Shown one piece after another: positions 37,441 to 46,390 of a stretch of 64,000 nt of DNA. The first letter of the stretch is position 1. Each line of letters opens with the position of its first letter. The DNA comes from Aldehydirespirator sp965203575. GTDB taxonomy: Bacteria > Actinomycetota > Acidimicrobiia > Acidimicrobiales > Aldehydirespiratoraceae. Below the pieces are notes generated by a model. The model made no database searches. It worked only from the letters and a program-made list of their open reading frames with translations, and was not told where the DNA came from. The stretch is taken from positions 372,001-436,000 of the forward strand of contig OZ241894.1 of the NCBI GenBank assembly GCA_965203575.1, written 5' to 3'. Position numbers and translations under genes: made by a program.

Positions 37441-38574
37441 TCACCGCTTCTTCTTCTTTCGAGGACGCGGCGGTATCGCGCCCTGCGCCGACCCTGCCGC
37501 GGCTCGGGGAGCCGGCCCCGACCGCCGGGCCGTGGCCGACCGCTTGGCCGCAGCCGCTTCGCCGAGCACCGCGTCGTCGGTCGCGACCGTGCGGGTGGCG
37601 ACCCCGGCCGCACCGCCGCGCAGACGGACCCGCTCGGCGATCTCGACGTAGGCCGGCTCCCGTTCCTTCATCCTGGCCACCACTGCGGCTGCTACGAACA
37701 ACGAAGAGTACGTGCCCACGACGATGCCCACCAGCAGAGCGATTGCGAACTCCTGAAGCGTGACCGCGCCCAGAACGAACGAACCGATCACCAGCATCGA
37801 CGCCACCGGAATCATCGAGGTGATTGATGTGTTGACCGATCGCATCAGCACCTGGTTGAGCGACAGGTTCATCATCTCGGTGTAGGTGTAGCGACCGGTG
37901 GCCGACACCCGGCCCACCACCTCGCGCACCTTGTCGTACACGACGATGGTGTCGTACAGCGAGTACCCCATGATCGTCAGGAACGCGATGACCGTGGCCG
38001 GGGTGATCTCGAACTGGAACACCGAGTAGAAGCCCACCGACACCACGATGTCGTGGATCACCGCCAGCAGAGCCCCGACGGCCATCTTCCACTCGAGCCT
38101 TATGGCTATGTAGACGGCGATGAGCGCGAAGAAGGCGATCAGAGCGTTGCGGGCCTTGCTGGTGATCTCCGCCCCCCACGACGGCCCGACGGTGGTCACG
38201 CTCACGTCGTCTCCGGTGACGCCGGCCAGGTCGGCCAGCGCGGTGCGCACGCCGTCCACCGCCTCGGGGGTCTCGATGTCGGCCCGCACCCTGATGGTGT
38301 CGCCGCCGACCGTCTGGATCTTGGCGTCGGCCGCGCCCGTGCCCCTCAGCGCGTCCCGGGCCTCGGCTACCGACACCCCCGGCGCGGGGACCTCCCAGGA
38401 GGTGCCTCCCTCGAACTCGATGCCCAGGTCGACGCCGCGCAGCCCGAAGCTGGCCACGCTCACCACGACAGCCACGAGGGAGCCGATCAGGGCCCGCCGC
38501 CACAGCCGCGGGAAGTCGATCTGCTGCTCGCCGCGGTACACGGACGCGAGCACGCCCAACGGCCCGCCCTTCAT
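37441..38574 (-). CDS. secF: Protein translocase subunit SecF
   Basis: Inner-membrane partner of SecD in proton-driven protein export. Six TM helices are expected. Visible family motifs are FGLRGVDLGIEFEGGTSWEV, IAIRLEWKMAVGALLAVIHDI and MGYSLYDTIVVYDKVRE. At 377 residues it ends in a basic KKKKR tail. The ATG at 38574 has GGAGGG seven bases upstream. A 14-bp repeat (GGGTTACCGCATGA) occurs at both the secD stop and the secF start. Confidence 0.95.
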   Translation of the reverse strand: MKGGPLGVLASVYRGEQQIDFPRLWRRALIGSLVAVVVSVASFGLRGVDLGIEFEGGTSWEVPAPGVSVAEARDALRGTGAADAKIQTVGGDTIRVRADIETPEAVDGVRTALADLAGVTGDDVSVTTVGPSWGAEITSKARNALIAFFALIAVYIAIRLEWKMAVGALLAVIHDIVVSVGFYSVFQFEITPATVIAFLTIMGYSLYDTIVVYDKVREVVGRVSATGRYTYTEMMNLSLNQVLMRSVNTSITSMIPVASMLVIGSFVLGAVTLQEFAIALLVGIVVGTYSSLFVAAAVVARMKEREPAYVEIAERVRLRGGAAGVATRTVATDDAVLGEAAAAKRSATARRSGPAPRAAAGSAQGAIPPRPRKKKKR

Positions 38575-38605
38575 GCGGTAACCCTCCACACAGCGACGAC
38601 CGCGG

Positions 38606-40042
38606 TCATGCGGTAACCCCCGGCTCCGTGCGTGCCATCTTCGCCGGTATCCCGAAGCGGCCCGGATGGGAGTACAGGCCCGAGCGGCGCGACAGGAGGC
38701 CGATCAGCGGACCCATGAAGAAGTAGGTGGCCACCAGATCGAGGATCGTCGCCAGCCCGAGGTACAGGGCGAAGCCCTTGACTTGCCCAACCGTCAGGAC
38801 GTATAGCACCGCGGCCGCGATCAGCGACGCGCAGTCCGCCTTGACGATGGTGGAGAAGGCCACCGGGAAGGCCCGGTCCACCGCGGAGCGCAGTGTCCGG
38901 CCCGAGCGGACGTCCTCCTTGAGGTGCTCGAAGTACACCACATTGGAGTCCACCGACACGCCGATGGCTACGATCAGGCCGGTGACGCCGGCCAGGGTCA
39001 GCGCCAGTCCCCGGGACGCACCCAGCCAGGCGATGATGGTCCACAGCATGGCACCGGACAGGCCGAGGCTGGCCATGGCGACCAGGCCGAGCAGGCGGTA
39101 GTAGGTCAGCAGGTACACCGTCACGAGTCCCAGCCCGATCAGTCCCGCGAGGACACCGGCGGACAGCGCGTCGGTTCCCAGCGACGCCGACACGATCCGG
39201 CTCTCCTGGGCCTCCAGCTCCACCGGCAGGGCGCCGTAGTCGAGCACGAGGGCCACATCGCGGGCCTCCTGCTCGCTGAACCCGCCGGAGATGGTGATAC
39301 TGGAACGCTCGAACGGCTCGAAGATGGCACTGTCGGCTTGGACGGAGGGCGCGCTCACGACCTCGTTGTCGAGTTCTATGGCCACCTGACCGGTAGGGCA
39401 CGAGGGGACCCGGCTGTGGCACCGGCGACTCACCTCGTTGAACAGGTCGATGCCCTCGGCACCCGGCTTGAACGTGGGCGCCACATGCCAGCCGATGAAT
39501 GAATGGAACTGAGCGACGGCCCCCTCGAGTCCGTCACCCGCGACCGCGGTGGGGCCGAGCTGGTAGCGGAACGCGATGTTGCGGCCGTCGTCGTACTGGG
39601 GCAGGACGACATCCGCCCCTGCGGCAACGTCGCCCTCGCTGAGGGCGAACAAGTCCAGCAGCGCCTCGTCGGCGTCGGCGCCCTCCAGCGAACTCTCCGC
39701 CACCACGCTGAGCACTGGACGGAAGCGCAGCTCCGCGGTCTGGCCGACCAGGTCCAGGGCCCGCTGCTGCTCGTCGACGCCGGGCAGCTGGACGAGGATG
39801 TTGTTGCCCTGGGTGGAGATCTCGGGCTCGGCCACTCCCAGGCCGTCCACCCGGTTGCGGATGATCTCCACGGCCACGTCCAGCTCCTCGGGCTCCGCGA
39901 CACGGGTCGGCTCCAGCACGACGCTGGCACCGCCCTGCAGGTCAAGCCCGAGCAGGGGCTCGTTGCCGGCGGCGAGCGTGTAGACAACGCCGGCGACGGC
40001 AACCGCGACGATGCCGATCACATAGATGAGCTTGCGGCGCAA
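38606..40042 (-). CDS. secD: Protein translocase subunit SecD
   Basis: Membrane component of the Sec accessory complex. TM1 (YVIGIVAVAVAGVVYTL) is followed by LLGLDLQGGASVVLEP, then the large periplasmic P1 region. The TM2-6 bundle includes IGVSVDSNVVYFEHLKED. At 478 residues the length is usual. The TTG start at 40042 has GGGAGGGG directly upstream. It lies between yajC and secF. Confidence 0.95.
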   Translation of the reverse strand: MRRKLIYVIGIVAVAVAGVVYTLAAGNEPLLGLDLQGGASVVLEPTRVAEPEELDVAVEIIRNRVDGLGVAEPEISTQGNNILVQLPGVDEQQRALDLVGQTAELRFRPVLSVVAESSLEGADADEALLDLFALSEGDVAAGADVVLPQYDDGRNIAFRYQLGPTAVAGDGLEGAVAQFHSFIGWHVAPTFKPGAEGIDLFNEVSRRCHSRVPSCPTGQVAIELDNEVVSAPSVQADSAIFEPFERSSITISGGFSEQEARDVALVLDYGALPVELEAQESRIVSASLGTDALSAGVLAGLIGLGLVTVYLLTYYRLLGLVAMASLGLSGAMLWTIIAWLGASRGLALTLAGVTGLIVAIGVSVDSNVVYFEHLKEDVRSGRTLRSAVDRAFPVAFSTIVKADCASLIAAAVLYVLTVGQVKGFALYLGLATILDLVATYFFMGPLIGLLSRRSGLYSHPGRFGIPAKMARTEPGVTA

Positions 40043-40090
40043 GGACCCCTCCCGCCGTCCGACCCGATGGCCCTCAGGAGTGCGTTGGGC

Positions 40091-40399
40091 CTAGCCGTCG
40101 TGCTCCTCGTCGGTGTCGGCGTCGTCGTCGGCCTCATCGGCATCGGAGCCCGCTGGCGTACGACCGTGGATGGCGTCCCGGGAGAGCTTCAGTTCGACGT
40201 TGGGTGCCACCTCCAGCCACACGACGGCGTCCTCCACTTCGGCCACGACACCGTGGATGCCGGCGTTGGTAACCACTTCGTCACCCGCCTGGAGGGAACG
40301 AACCAGCTCCCGGCGAGCCTTCTCCCGCTTCTGCTGGGGGCGCAGCAGCAGGTAGTAGAGCGCGCCGAACATGAGGATGATGATGAGGAACTGTTCCAT
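40091..40399 (-). CDS. yajC: Preprotein translocase subunit YajC
   Basis: A 102-residue single-TM protein (FLIIILMFGALYYLLLRPQQKREK) with the family's cytoplasmic beta domain (GDEVVTNAGIHGVVAEVEDAVVWLEVAPNVELKLSRDAI) and an acidic tail. It associates with SecDF. It lies 48 bp upstream of secD and just after tgt. Confidence 0.94.
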   Translation of the reverse strand: MEQFLIIILMFGALYYLLLRPQQKREKARRELVRSLQAGDEVVTNAGIHGVVAEVEDAVVWLEVAPNVELKLSRDAIHGRTPAGSDADEADDDADTDEEHDG

Positions 40400-40408
40400 G
40401 CCCCGAGC

Positions 40409-41521
40409 CTACGCCCAGATAGCCCCGACAGAGGCGCGCAGGTCGTCGAGGGTGCCGGTGCGCACCGCGGTGCGCACCTGATCCATGAGGCGCAGCAACC
40501 AGGCCAGGTTGTGCAGGGTGATGAGCCGGGCCGCGGTCGGCTCGTGGGTGGCCAGCAGGTGGCGGAGGTAGCCGCGCGACCAACGGCCGGCGGGGCTCTC
40601 GGGAAACGACGGATCGAGCGGTTCATCGCTGCCGGCATGGCGGGCCGCAGCCAGGTTGTAGCGGCCCGCGTCGGACAGGACCGTGCCGTGACGACCGAGA
40701 CGGGCCGGCAGGACGCAGTCGAACATGTCCACGCCCCGCGCCACCGACTCCACGAGGCCGGCGGGGTCGCCCAGGCCCATGAAGTAGCGGGGCCGGTCGG
40801 CGGGAAGAGGAGCCATGCACGCATCGAGAGCATCGAGCATCGCCGGTTGATCCTCGCCCACCGACAGCCCGCCCACCGCGTAGCCGTCGAACCCGACCTC
40901 CAAGGTGCGTTGGGCTGACTCCAGCCGCAGGGCCGCGTCGGCGCCGCCCTGCACGATGCCGAACTGGCACTGGCGCCGGGCCGCGTCCGGGTGGGCCAGG
41001 AAGGCGTCGCGGCCCCGCCGGGCCCAGAGGGCGGTGCGGCGGACCGCTTCGGAGAGAACGGGTCGCTCAGCCACCGCGGAGGGGCACACGTCGAGCACCA
41101 TGGTGATGTCGGCGCCGATCAGAGCCTGCAGACGTACGGCGTCCTCTGGCGTGAGCCGGCACATCGAGCCGTCGTACACCGACTTGAAGCTGGCCCCGTC
41201 GTCGTCCACTTCCGGGTCGAGCGAATAGATCTGGTAGCCGCCGGAATCGGTGAGCACATGGCCCGACCAGGCCGCGAATCCGTGGATACCGCCGAGCTGA
41301 GCCACGGTCTCTGCGCCGGGACGCAGCATCAGGTGGTAGGTGTTGGCCAGCACCACCTCCACGCCCAAGTCCTCCAGGTCGCCCGAGTGAAGGTGCGGAA
41401 CCGCCCCCCGGGTGCCGACCGGCATGAAGCAGGGAGTCGAGAACGTTCCCCGCGGCGTGGTCACCGTGCCGGCGCGGGCGGTGCCGTCGGTCGCTTCGAC
41501 CGTGAGGACGGCCGCAGTCAC
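40409..41521 (-). CDS. tgt: tRNA-guanine transglycosylase lacking the zinc cysteines
   Basis: Queuosine pathway enzyme exchanging guanine for preQ1 at tRNA position 34. The Asp of LTDSGGYQ (92) and the nucleophile-region MFDCVLPARLGRHG (Asp268) are intact. The normal zinc site (C-x-C-x2-C before R-x-YL-x-HL) is replaced by F306, E308 and A311 in SFPESPAGRWSRGYLRHL. Only His337 (LHNL) remains. GTG 41521 overlaps the queA stop (GTGA) and gives 370 residues; the longer open frame over queA is rejected. Confidence 0.93.
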   Translation of the reverse strand: MTAAVLTVEATDGTARAGTVTTPRGTFSTPCFMPVGTRGAVPHLHSGDLEDLGVEVVLANTYHLMLRPGAETVAQLGGIHGFAAWSGHVLTDSGGYQIYSLDPEVDDDGASFKSVYDGSMCRLTPEDAVRLQALIGADITMVLDVCPSAVAERPVLSEAVRRTALWARRGRDAFLAHPDAARRQCQFGIVQGGADAALRLESAQRTLEVGFDGYAVGGLSVGEDQPAMLDALDACMAPLPADRPRYFMGLGDPAGLVESVARGVDMFDCVLPARLGRHGTVLSDAGRYNLAAARHAGSDEPLDPSFPESPAGRWSRGYLRHLLATHEPTAARLITLHNLAWLLRLMDQVRTAVRTGTLDDLRASVGAIWA

Positions 41522-42552
41522 ATCGGACCCGGCTCGGAGCGGGTCACGAACATGGCGTCGCCGAAGGACAGGAACCGGTAGCCGTGCTCGAGCGCGGCGG
41601 CGTACAGCGTTCGCCAGCGAGGTCCGACGAAGGCGTCGAGCAGGCACAGGAGGGTGGAGCGGGGCAGGTGGAAGTTGGTCATCAGCGCGTCGACGACGCG
41701 CCACTGGTAGGGCCTGCGGATGAACAGGCGGCTGTGCCCTGACGCCTCGCCGGTCGCGGCCCACGTCTCCAGGCAGCGCACGACCGTGGTTCCCACGGCC
41801 ACCACCCGCCGGGCTCGGGACAGGGCGCGCTGGGCGTCGGCCGGCACCTGGTACTGCTCGGTGTGCATGTCGTGGTCGTCGAGACAGTCGGCGGTGATGG
41901 GCCGGAAGGTGTCGAGTCCGACCGCCAACTCGATCGCCACCACCTCGGCGCCCGCATCGCGCACCCGGCCCAGTAGCTCCTCGGTGAAGTGCAGGCCTGC
42001 GGTCGGGGCCGCGGCTGAGACAGGACGCCGGCCGTACACGGTCTGGTAGCGCTCGGGGTCGTCGATCCCGGCCGTGATATAGGGCGGCAGGGGCACCGCA
42101 CCCACCTCGTCCAGAGCTTGCAGCAGCGGCCGCTCGCCGGTGCGGACCCGAACCACTCGGCGCCCCTCGCCGAGATCGTCCCGGATCTCGACGGTCGCGC
42201 CGGTGGCACCGGTGTCCGGTGCGACCACCTCGCCGGGCCGCAAGCGGCGAGACGGCCTTACCAGCGCCTCCCAATCACCGTCGGCGCGCTCGTGGAGCAG
42301 CAGCACCTCGACCGCACCACCGGTGGTCCGCCGCATCCGGAGGCGAGCGGGCAGCACCCGGGTGTCGTTGACGACAACCGCATCACCGGGTCCCAACAAC
42401 TCCGGCAGGTCGCTTACCCGGAGGTGGGAGATCCCGCCGGCGCCGTCGACCAGCAGACGGGCCCGGTCGCGTTCACGCAGCGGGACCTGCGCAATGGCCT
42501 CAGCCGGCAGGTCGTAGTCGAGGTCGGCCGGGATGGTCGGCGGCGCGGTCAC
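41518..42552 (-). CDS. queA: S-adenosylmethionine:tRNA ribosyltransferase-isomerase
   Basis: Adds the cyclopentane ring precursor to preQ1-tRNA, giving epoxyqueuosine. Family motifs are YDLPAEAIAQVPLRERDRARLLV, LPELLGPGDAVVVNDTRVLPARL, AAPTAGLHFTEELL, and near the C-terminus LFIRRPYQWRVVDALMTNFHLPRSTLLCL. At 344 residues the length is standard. The start is GTG. It is translationally coupled to tgt. Confidence 0.95.
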   Translation of the reverse strand: MTAPPTIPADLDYDLPAEAIAQVPLRERDRARLLVDGAGGISHLRVSDLPELLGPGDAVVVNDTRVLPARLRMRRTTGGAVEVLLLHERADGDWEALVRPSRRLRPGEVVAPDTGATGATVEIRDDLGEGRRVVRVRTGERPLLQALDEVGAVPLPPYITAGIDDPERYQTVYGRRPVSAAAPTAGLHFTEELLGRVRDAGAEVVAIELAVGLDTFRPITADCLDDHDMHTEQYQVPADAQRALSRARRVVAVGTTVVRCLETWAATGEASGHSRLFIRRPYQWRVVDALMTNFHLPRSTLLCLLDAFVGPRWRTLYAAALEHGYRFLSFGDAMFVTRSEPGPM

Positions 42553-42582
42553 GACCCTGGAGGGTATGGCCGGCCCGGGGGT

Positions 42583-43719
42583 TCAGGCGAACAGGCCCGG
42601 GTGGGTGTCCGGGTCCGACTGCGGCGCCTCCAGGCCGAGGTGCACCCATGCCGCGGGGGTGGCCACCCTGCCCCGGGGCGTGCGCATCAGCAGGCCCTGC
42701 TGGATCAGGTAGGGCTCGTAGACGTCCTCGACCGTCTCGGTCGGCTCGCTGACCGCTATGGCCAGGGTGGACAACCCGACGGGACCGCCGCCGAAGTTGC
42801 GGCACAGGGCTTCCAGCACCGCCCTGGAGGCCCGGTCGAGTCCCATCTCGTCGACCCCGAAGAAGGCCAGGCCGTCGGCCGCCACCGTCGAGTCGATGCG
42901 GCCGTCGCGATGCACCTCTGAGAAGTCGCGCACTTGCCGCAACAGGCGGTTGGCGATACGGGGCGTGCCCCTGGCCCTCCGAGCGACCTCGGCCGCGCCG
43001 CCGGTATCGGTGTCCACTTCGAGGATCCCCGCGGTGCGCTCCACGATCGCCACCAGGTCGTCGACCGTGTAGAAGTCGAGCCGGGCCACCAGCCCGAAAC
43101 GGTCGCGCAGCGGTCCGGTGATGAGACCGGTGCGGGTGGTGGCACCGACCAGGGTGAACGGGGCCAGATCCAGCGGGATGGAACGGGCCGCGGGGCCCTT
43201 GCCGAGCACGATGTCGATGCGGAAGTCCTCCATAGCGGGATACAGGACCTCTTCGACGGGCCGGGGCAGGCGGTGGATCTCGTCGATGAACAGGACGTCA
43301 CCGGGCTCGAGCTTGGTGAGCATGGCCGCCAGATCACCGGCCCGCTCCAGGGCAGGCCCCGAGGTGGTCTGCAGATGGGCGCCGAGTTCGTTGGCGACGA
43401 TGTGAGCCAGGGTCGTCTTGCCCAGTCCCGGCGGCCCGGCGAAGAGCAGGTGGTCGACAGGCTCGCGGCGCTTGCGAGCCGCGCCCAGGAGCACATCGAG
43501 ATGGCCCTTCAGCTCACCCTGGCCAACGAACTCCTCGAGGCTGCGGGGACGGAGAGCGGCTTCGCCGAGCCGATCGGCCGGCAGCGGATCCGCCGACAGC
43601 AACTCAGCCGGATCGGCCGCGGGCGCGGGGGCAGTACCAGGCGCCGGGTCGGCGGCGGGCGCCGGGGCGGCACCGTTGCCATCGCCCGAGGGCCGGGCCA
43701 ATGTCTCGGAGCGGGTCAT
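42583..43719 (-). CDS. ruvB: Holliday junction branch migration ATPase RuvB
   Basis: Hexameric AAA+ motor for branch migration. Walker A is LLFAGPPGLGKTTLAHIVANE, followed by Walker B (LFIDEIHRLPRPVEEVLYPAMEDF) and sensor 1 (GATTRTGLITGPLRDRFG). A winged-helix domain is C-terminal. An Ala/Pro-rich stretch of about 30 residues (APAADPAPGTAPAPAADP) precedes the fold and is unusual. It follows ruvA by 17 bp. Confidence 0.96.
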   Translation of the reverse strand: MTRSETLARPSGDGNGAAPAPAADPAPGTAPAPAADPAELLSADPLPADRLGEAALRPRSLEEFVGQGELKGHLDVLLGAARKRREPVDHLLFAGPPGLGKTTLAHIVANELGAHLQTTSGPALERAGDLAAMLTKLEPGDVLFIDEIHRLPRPVEEVLYPAMEDFRIDIVLGKGPAARSIPLDLAPFTLVGATTRTGLITGPLRDRFGLVARLDFYTVDDLVAIVERTAGILEVDTDTGGAAEVARRARGTPRIANRLLRQVRDFSEVHRDGRIDSTVAADGLAFFGVDEMGLDRASRAVLEALCRNFGGGPVGLSTLAIAVSEPTETVEDVYEPYLIQQGLLMRTPRGRVATPAAWVHLGLEAPQSDPDTHPGLFA

Positions 43720-43736
43720 GCTCGGCTCCCCTCCCC

Positions 43737-44351
43737 TCAGGCAGCCACACCGGCGAGGCGCTGCAGCGCCTCGCGCAGCAGCCGGCCGGCGTCATCGCCG
43801 GCGGGCAGCTCAGCCAACACGCCCCTGATCTCCTCGGTGCCGTAGCCCAGCCCGTCGAGCGCGGCACGCACATCGGTGCGGGCATCGTCGTTGGCAGTGG
43901 GCACGGCCGCGACGTCGTCAGCGCCGGGCGGTGCGCCCGCCTCGGGCAGATGCAGGCGCGACTTGAGCTCGACCAGCAATCGCACCGCGGTCTTGGTGCC
44001 CACACCCGGCACCAGGCACAGCATGTCGACATCGTCGTCGGCCACGGCCCGGCGCAGGGCGTCGGGATGGTGGACGGCCAGGATCGACAGCGCCAGGGTC
44101 GGCCCTACACCCCGGGCGCCGACCAGCGCCTCGAAGGTCCGCCGCTCGTCCAGGGTGGAGAACCCGTACAGCGTCTGGGCGTCCTCGCGCACGATGTGGC
44201 TGACATGGAGGAACACCTCCGAGCCCATCTGAGCCGCGGCCGCGGCCGTCCGGGGCGTGGCCTGCACCCGGTAGCCGATCCCGGACACCTCCACCAGGAG
44301 CTCGGCGTCCGGTGATCGCGACAGCAGCTGACCCCGCAGCGACCCGATCAT
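43737..44351 (-). CDS. ruvA: Holliday junction DNA-binding protein RuvA
   Basis: Tetrameric junction-binding partner of RuvB, 204 residues. The OB-fold N-terminus MIGSLRGQLL is followed by FLHVSHIVREDAQTLYGF. The helix-hairpin-helix elements are GVGPTLALSIL and VPGVGTKTAVRLLVELKSRL. The C-terminal RuvB-binding domain is ALDGLGYGTEEIRGVL. It lies in the ruvCAB cluster. Confidence 0.95.
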   Translation of the reverse strand: MIGSLRGQLLSRSPDAELLVEVSGIGYRVQATPRTAAAAAQMGSEVFLHVSHIVREDAQTLYGFSTLDERRTFEALVGARGVGPTLALSILAVHHPDALRRAVADDDVDMLCLVPGVGTKTAVRLLVELKSRLHLPEAGAPPGADDVAAVPTANDDARTDVRAALDGLGYGTEEIRGVLAELPAGDDAGRLLREALQRLAGVAA

Positions 44352-44381
44352 CGCAAGAGCTCGCTCATCGCAGGGATCCGA

Positions 44382-44897
44382 TCATCGGGCACCACCTGTG
44401 ACCGCGGCCCGCCGGCTCGCCGCCGCGGGCGGACCGGTACGGGCCAGGTGACAGAGAGCGACGGCCACCGCGTCGGCGGCGTCGGCAGGTCGCAGCAGTT
44501 CGGTGAGCCCGAGCAGCACCCGCACCATCTCGGCGATCTCCTGCTTGTCGGCGCCACCCCAGCCCGCCACCGCTTCTTTCACCTCGTTCGGCGAGTACTC
44601 CACCACCTCGCAGCCGGCTGCGGCCGACTCGGCCAGCACCACCCCGACGGCCTGCCCGACGGACATGGCCGTGGCCACGTTGCGCTGGAACAGCACCCGC
44701 TCCACCGCGACCACGTTGGGCTTCAGTTCCGCGATCAACGACCGGATGTCGGCCTGCAGCTCGGCCAGCCGCGACGCCCGGTCCATCCCGGGGGGCGTGG
44801 CCAGGACGCCGGCCGCCTCAGCGGTGGGCCGGCGCCCGTGCCGGACCGCGCCGTAACCGCAACGCGAGAGGCCCGGGTCGATACCCAATACGAACAC
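44382..44897 (-). CDS. ruvC: Holliday junction resolvase RuvC
   Basis: Endonuclease that resolves junctions, 171 residues. The acidic site comprises Asp in MFVLGIDPGLSRCGYG, Glu in AVERVLFQRN, and Asp residues in RPADAADAVAVALCH. The region YSPNEVKEAVAGWGGADKQE is characteristic. It lies 43 bp downstream of yebC, the conserved yebC-ruvCAB order. Confidence 0.95.
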   Translation of the reverse strand: MFVLGIDPGLSRCGYGAVRHGRRPTAEAAGVLATPPGMDRASRLAELQADIRSLIAELKPNVVAVERVLFQRNVATAMSVGQAVGVVLAESAAAGCEVVEYSPNEVKEAVAGWGGADKQEIAEMVRVLLGLTELLRPADAADAVAVALCHLARTGPPAAASRRAAVTGGAR

Positions 44898-44940
44898 ATG
44901 CGCGACTCTATTGGAGACTCGCCGCCGCGCCGCGGATAGC

Positions 44941-45696
44941 CTAAGAAGCGGCCAACTCCTCCATGATGTCGTCGCCTATGTCGAAGTTGCTGTGCACGTC
45001 CTGCACGTCGTCGAGATCGTCGATCAGGTCCATCAGCCTCAGTACCGCCCGGGCGATGTCAGGCTCGGTCACGGCCACTGCGCTGGTGGGCAGCATGGTG
45101 AGGTCGGCACTCTCGAAAGTGATCTCGGCTGCCGCCAGCGCATCGCGCACTGCGTTGAGGTCGCCGGGCTCGGTGGTGACCCGCCACATGTCGCCTTCGC
45201 CCTCCAGATCCTCGGCGCCGGCGTCGAGCACGACCATCATCAGATCGTCCTCGCCGGCTGCCGAGGACGGGACGAGCACCACGCCCTTGCGCTCGAATTG
45301 CCAGGCCACCGAGCCCGGCTCGGCCAGCGAGCCGCCGTTGCGGGTGAGAGTGCTGCGCACCTCGCTGCCGGTGCGGTTGCGGTTGTCGGTGAGACACTCG
45401 ATGTAGAGGGCCACTCCGCCCGGCGCGTACCCCTCGTAGGTGACCGACTCGTAGCTGACCCCCTCAAGCTCGCCGGTGCCCCGCTTGACGGCTCGCTCGA
45501 TCGTGTCGAGAGGGACCGAGTTGTCGCGGGCCTTCTGGTACATGGTCCGCAACGTGGGGTTGGCGTCGACGTCCCCGCCGCCCTGGCGGGCCGCCACCTC
45601 GACCTGCTTGATCAGCTTGGCGAACAGCTTGCCCCGCTTGGCGTCGGCCGCTCCCTTGCGGTGCTTGATCGTCGCCCACTTGCTGTGCCCGCTCAC
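44941..45696 (-). CDS. yebC: YebC/PmpR family regulator or translation factor
   Basis: Conserved protein of 251 residues. It starts SGHSKWATIKHRKGAADAKRGKLFAKL, the family signature, and includes YEGYAPGGVALYIECLTDNRNRT. YebC proteins are described as DNA-binding regulators and, more recently, as factors helping translation of proline stretches. GTG 45696 is the start; the upstream open frame runs through a dispersed repeat and pdxT and is rejected. Confidence 0.94.
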   Translation of the reverse strand: MSGHSKWATIKHRKGAADAKRGKLFAKLIKQVEVAARQGGGDVDANPTLRTMYQKARDNSVPLDTIERAVKRGTGELEGVSYESVTYEGYAPGGVALYIECLTDNRNRTGSEVRSTLTRNGGSLAEPGSVAWQFERKGVVLVPSSAAGEDDLMMVVLDAGAEDLEGEGDMWRVTTEPGDLNAVRDALAAAEITFESADLTMLPTSAVAVTEPDIARAVLRLMDLIDDLDDVQDVHSNFDIGDDIMEELAAS

Positions 45697-45751
45697 AGGG
45701 CGAAGGCTAACTCCTGCACGCCACGCCAGAGCTTGCGACGATCGGCTGGTT

Positions 45752-45800
45752 CCCCGCTCTTGTTCGCTGCGCTCACGGGCCGCTCGGGCCACGGCCTCGC
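45752..45800. repeat. Dispersed GC-rich repeat, copy B, with flanking inverted repeat
   Basis: This copy contains TTCGCTGCGCTCACGGGCC and matches copy A over about 49 bp with one difference. It lies in the pdxT-yebC gap. It is enclosed by a perfect 10-bp inverted repeat, GAGCTTGCGA (45729-45738) and TCGCAAGCTC (45797-45806), so the whole could fold or mark element ends. Confidence 0.85.
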
Positions 45801-45817
45801 AAGCTCGGCCTCTGAGG

Positions 45818-46390
45818 CTACAGATCTGCCAGGAAGCGGGCGTGCAGCCGGCTGTCGCCCGACAACTCGGGATGGAAGGCCGCGACTGTGGCCGGGCCGG
45901 ACCGGCACAGCACCGGTCGACCCTCGTGACGGGCCAGCACCTCCACTCCGGGGCCGACCCGCTCGACGGCCGGAGCCCGTATGAACACCGCGTGGAAGGG
46001 TGTCTCGAAACCGTCGACACCGATATCGGCCTCGAAGCTCTCGATCTGCGTGCCGTAGGCGTTGCGGCGCACGGTGATGTCCACCAGCCCCAGAGAGTGC
46101 TGGTCGGCTCGCCCGTCGACCACCTCGGCGGCCAGCAGGATCATCCCTGCACAGGTTCCCAGCACGCCCATCCCTCCATCGAGGCGCTCTGCGAGAGGCT
46201 CGAGCAGCCCGGAGCGCTCCAGCAGCATCGACATCGTGGTCGATTCGCCTCCGGGCATGACCAGGGCGTCGACCGCGGCGAGCTGCTCAGCCGTGCGGAT
46301 CTCGTCGACTCGTACGCCGAGGCGCTGCATGATGGCGGCGTGGGCGGCGAACCCCCCTTGCAGGGCGAGCACGCCGACGCGCGGCTTCAC
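45818..46390 (-). CDS. pdxT: Pyridoxal 5'-phosphate synthase glutaminase subunit
   Basis: Glutaminase that feeds ammonia to PdxS for PLP synthesis, 190 residues. The triad is Cys in LGTCAGMILLA and His/Glu in AAFHPELSGD. The oxyanion region is MPGGESTTMS. The N-terminus RVGVLALQGGFAAH is typical. GTG 46390 overlaps the pdxS stop (GTGA). Confidence 0.95.
   Translation of the reverse strand: MKPRVGVLALQGGFAAHAAIMQRLGVRVDEIRTAEQLAAVDALVMPGGESTTMSMLLERSGLLEPLAERLDGGMGVLGTCAGMILLAAEVVDGRADQHSLGLVDITVRRNAYGTQIESFEADIGVDGFETPFHAVFIRAPAVERVGPGVEVLARHEGRPVLCRSGPATVAAFHPELSGDSRLHARFLADL

Noticed and set aside
37435..37446. Palindrome CGGTGATCACCG at the secF stop as a terminator
   Set aside because: Too short and without a T-tract; likely chance in GC-rich coding sequence.
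35348..37651. A 767-codon plus-strand frame opposite rel
   Set aside because: Shadow of Rel; no recognisable protein features.
41522..42274. Tgt extended to 621 residues
   Set aside because: The extra part runs in another frame of queA and is Arg/Gly-rich. The GTG at 41521 gives the normal length and couples to queA.
45697..46020. YebC extended upstream to 359 residues
   Set aside because: The extension covers repeat copy B and the 3' part of pdxT in another frame. The family start SGHSKW is at the GTG 45696.
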